Shown piece by piece: positions 5,013-5,342 of a stretch of DNA of 5,342 nt. The notes under the pieces are model-generated. The model ran no database searches, had not been told where the DNA came from, and saw only the letters and a program-made list of their open reading frames with translations. Source of the DNA: Treponema sp. Lineage in GTDB: Bacteria; Spirochaetota; Spirochaetia; Treponematales; Breznakiellaceae. The translations under genes were made by a program, and so were the position numbers. Position 1 is the first letter of the stretch. Each line of letters starts with the position of its first letter. The stretch is taken from assembly GCA_031268125.1 (NCBI GenBank), contig JAIRXT010000186.1:1-5342 (forward strand), read 5' to 3'.

Positions 5013-5041
5013 AGAATATCACGGGATTCATTCCTTGTCAA
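5013..5041 (-). promoter_or_regulatory. Leftward sigma-70-type promoter
   Basis: On the minus strand the -35 box is TTGACA (5041-5036, 6 of 6 to consensus), the spacer is 17 bases, and the -10 box is TATTCT (5018-5013, 4 of 6). The upstream flank is A/T-rich (AAATTTTTTA), as in an UP element. Transcription would start near 5006 and run through the poly-C tract and the palindromic repeats into the beta-barrel gene at 4477. It is the best promoter in the window and the likely driver of the operon, unless a closer one was missed. Confidence 0.65.
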
Positions 5042-5137
5042 TAAAAAATTTGACATACTAAATTTAACCCGCCGCGGTATGCTGCGGATCAAGTTTAGGG
5101 CAGGGATGGATGTTGTTTTTTGACAGCGCAAGGGATA

Positions 5138-5189
5138 GGAGCGGAAATACTTTTGGCGCTGCACAGCAGCGCCAAAAGATTGGAGCGGA
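5138..5189. repeat. Perfect 13-base palindrome flanked by 8-base direct repeats
   Basis: Arms CTTTTGGCGCTGC (5150-5162) and GCAGCGCCAAAAG (5166-5178) are perfectly complementary around a 3-base ACA loop. The pairing nearly extends to AAT/ATT outside. GGAGCGGA occurs on both sides (5138-5145 and 5182-5189), so a 36-base palindromic unit is bounded by 8-base direct repeats, the pattern left by insertion with target duplication. The Ts precede and the As follow the stem on both strands, so it is not a standard intrinsic terminator. Confidence 0.7.
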
Positions 5190-5198
5190 TAGCCCGGT

Positions 5199-5217
5199 CC
5201 CCGGCCGGAGGCCGGGG
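5199..5217. repeat. GC-only 8-base hairpin after the right-edge gene
   Basis: Arms CCCCGGCC (5199-5206) and GGCCGGGG (5210-5217) with a GGA loop. On the minus strand it lies 36 bases past the stop codon of the right-edge gene but is not followed by Ts. It could protect the mRNA end or stop transcription with help from a factor. Confidence 0.5.
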
Positions 5218-5253
5218 ATGCGTCCAAAATAAGAAAAATACCGCTTGGGCTGT

Positions 5254-5342
5254 CTACCGGTTCCAGCCCTCCGGGTAGAGCAGTATCCTGGCGGAGCCCC
5301 GGGAAACCAGCATGCGGCTAAGCTGCTGGACACCGGCGGGTT
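5254..5342 (-). CDS. C-terminal end of an unidentified protein (partial, 5' part outside window)
   Basis: The minus-strand frame entering at the right edge ends at TAG (5256-5254) after 28 complete codons. The residues include GVQQLSRMLVSRGSARILL and end YPEGWNR: a helix followed by a beta strand, with the codon use rich in G/C at third positions seen in the other genes of the window. The other two frames on this strand either stop at once or have unnatural composition. The fragment is too short to name a family. The final LLYPEG turn recalls the last strand of some alpha/beta hydrolases, but this is no more than a passing likeness. Confidence 0.5.
   Translation of the reverse strand, partial: PAGVQQLSRMLVSRGSARILLYPEGWNR

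Noticed and set aside
4988..5333. Minus-strand open frames covering 4988-5227 and 5064-5333
   Set aside because: They cross the perfect palindromes and the promoter, and their composition is unnatural (Arg/Pro/Gly-rich). At the right edge a different frame gives a plausible C-terminus ending at 5254.
1..5342. tRNA, rRNA, CRISPR array, transposase gene or riboswitch
   Set aside because: No cloverleaf, conserved rRNA segment, regularly spaced repeats, transposase-like protein or recognised riboswitch core was seen on either strand.

Overview
The window looks like chromosomal DNA from a spirochaete, most likely a Treponema relative of the termite-gut kind. The grounds are a moderately high GC content, a run of small exported lipoproteins of the LPP20 type, a CsgG/LpoB-like periplasmic protein, an outer-membrane beta-barrel protein, and dispersed palindromic repeats. 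The genus is an inference from gene style; there is no rRNA or other marker here.

Layout: (1) 1-282, plus strand, is the 3' end of a gene whose product ends in a domain typical of penicillin-binding protein 1C. (2) 315-4477, minus strand, is a compact run of five exported-protein genes with gaps of 24-72 bases, probably one operon transcribed leftward and convergent with the PBP gene. In order of transcription they encode a beta-barrel outer-membrane protein (4477-3845), a periplasmic CsgG/LpoB-like protein with an Ala/Pro linker (3788-2931), an LPP20 lipoprotein (2885-2262), a lipoprotein with two LPP20-like halves (2189-1317), and a periplasmic protein with an N-terminal LPP20-like domain (1292-315). 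(3) 4478-5253 has no convincing intact gene. It holds a cluster of palindromic repeats (4505-4624), an 18-base poly-G/poly-C tract (4937-4954), a good leftward sigma-70-type promoter (5013-5041), and two strong palindromes (5138-5217). (4) 5254-5342, minus strand, is the 3' end of another gene.

All five operon proteins carry export signals: three Sec/SPI-like signal peptides and two lipoboxes. Together they could form or service an envelope complex spanning periplasm and outer membrane, in the manner of FlgO/FlgP or Lpo-type systems; this is inferred from family membership and gene order only.

The most interesting observations are: a 31-base repeat shared exactly between the operon leader and the 5' end of the 1317-2189 gene, where a 48-base palindromic segment adds exactly 16 codons in front of the hydrophobic core of a lipoprotein signal peptide; and the 18-base homopolymer just downstream of a strong promoter, where adding one C to the minus strand would open a 96-codon frame containing a lipoprotein-signal-like stretch, a possible phase-variable locus.
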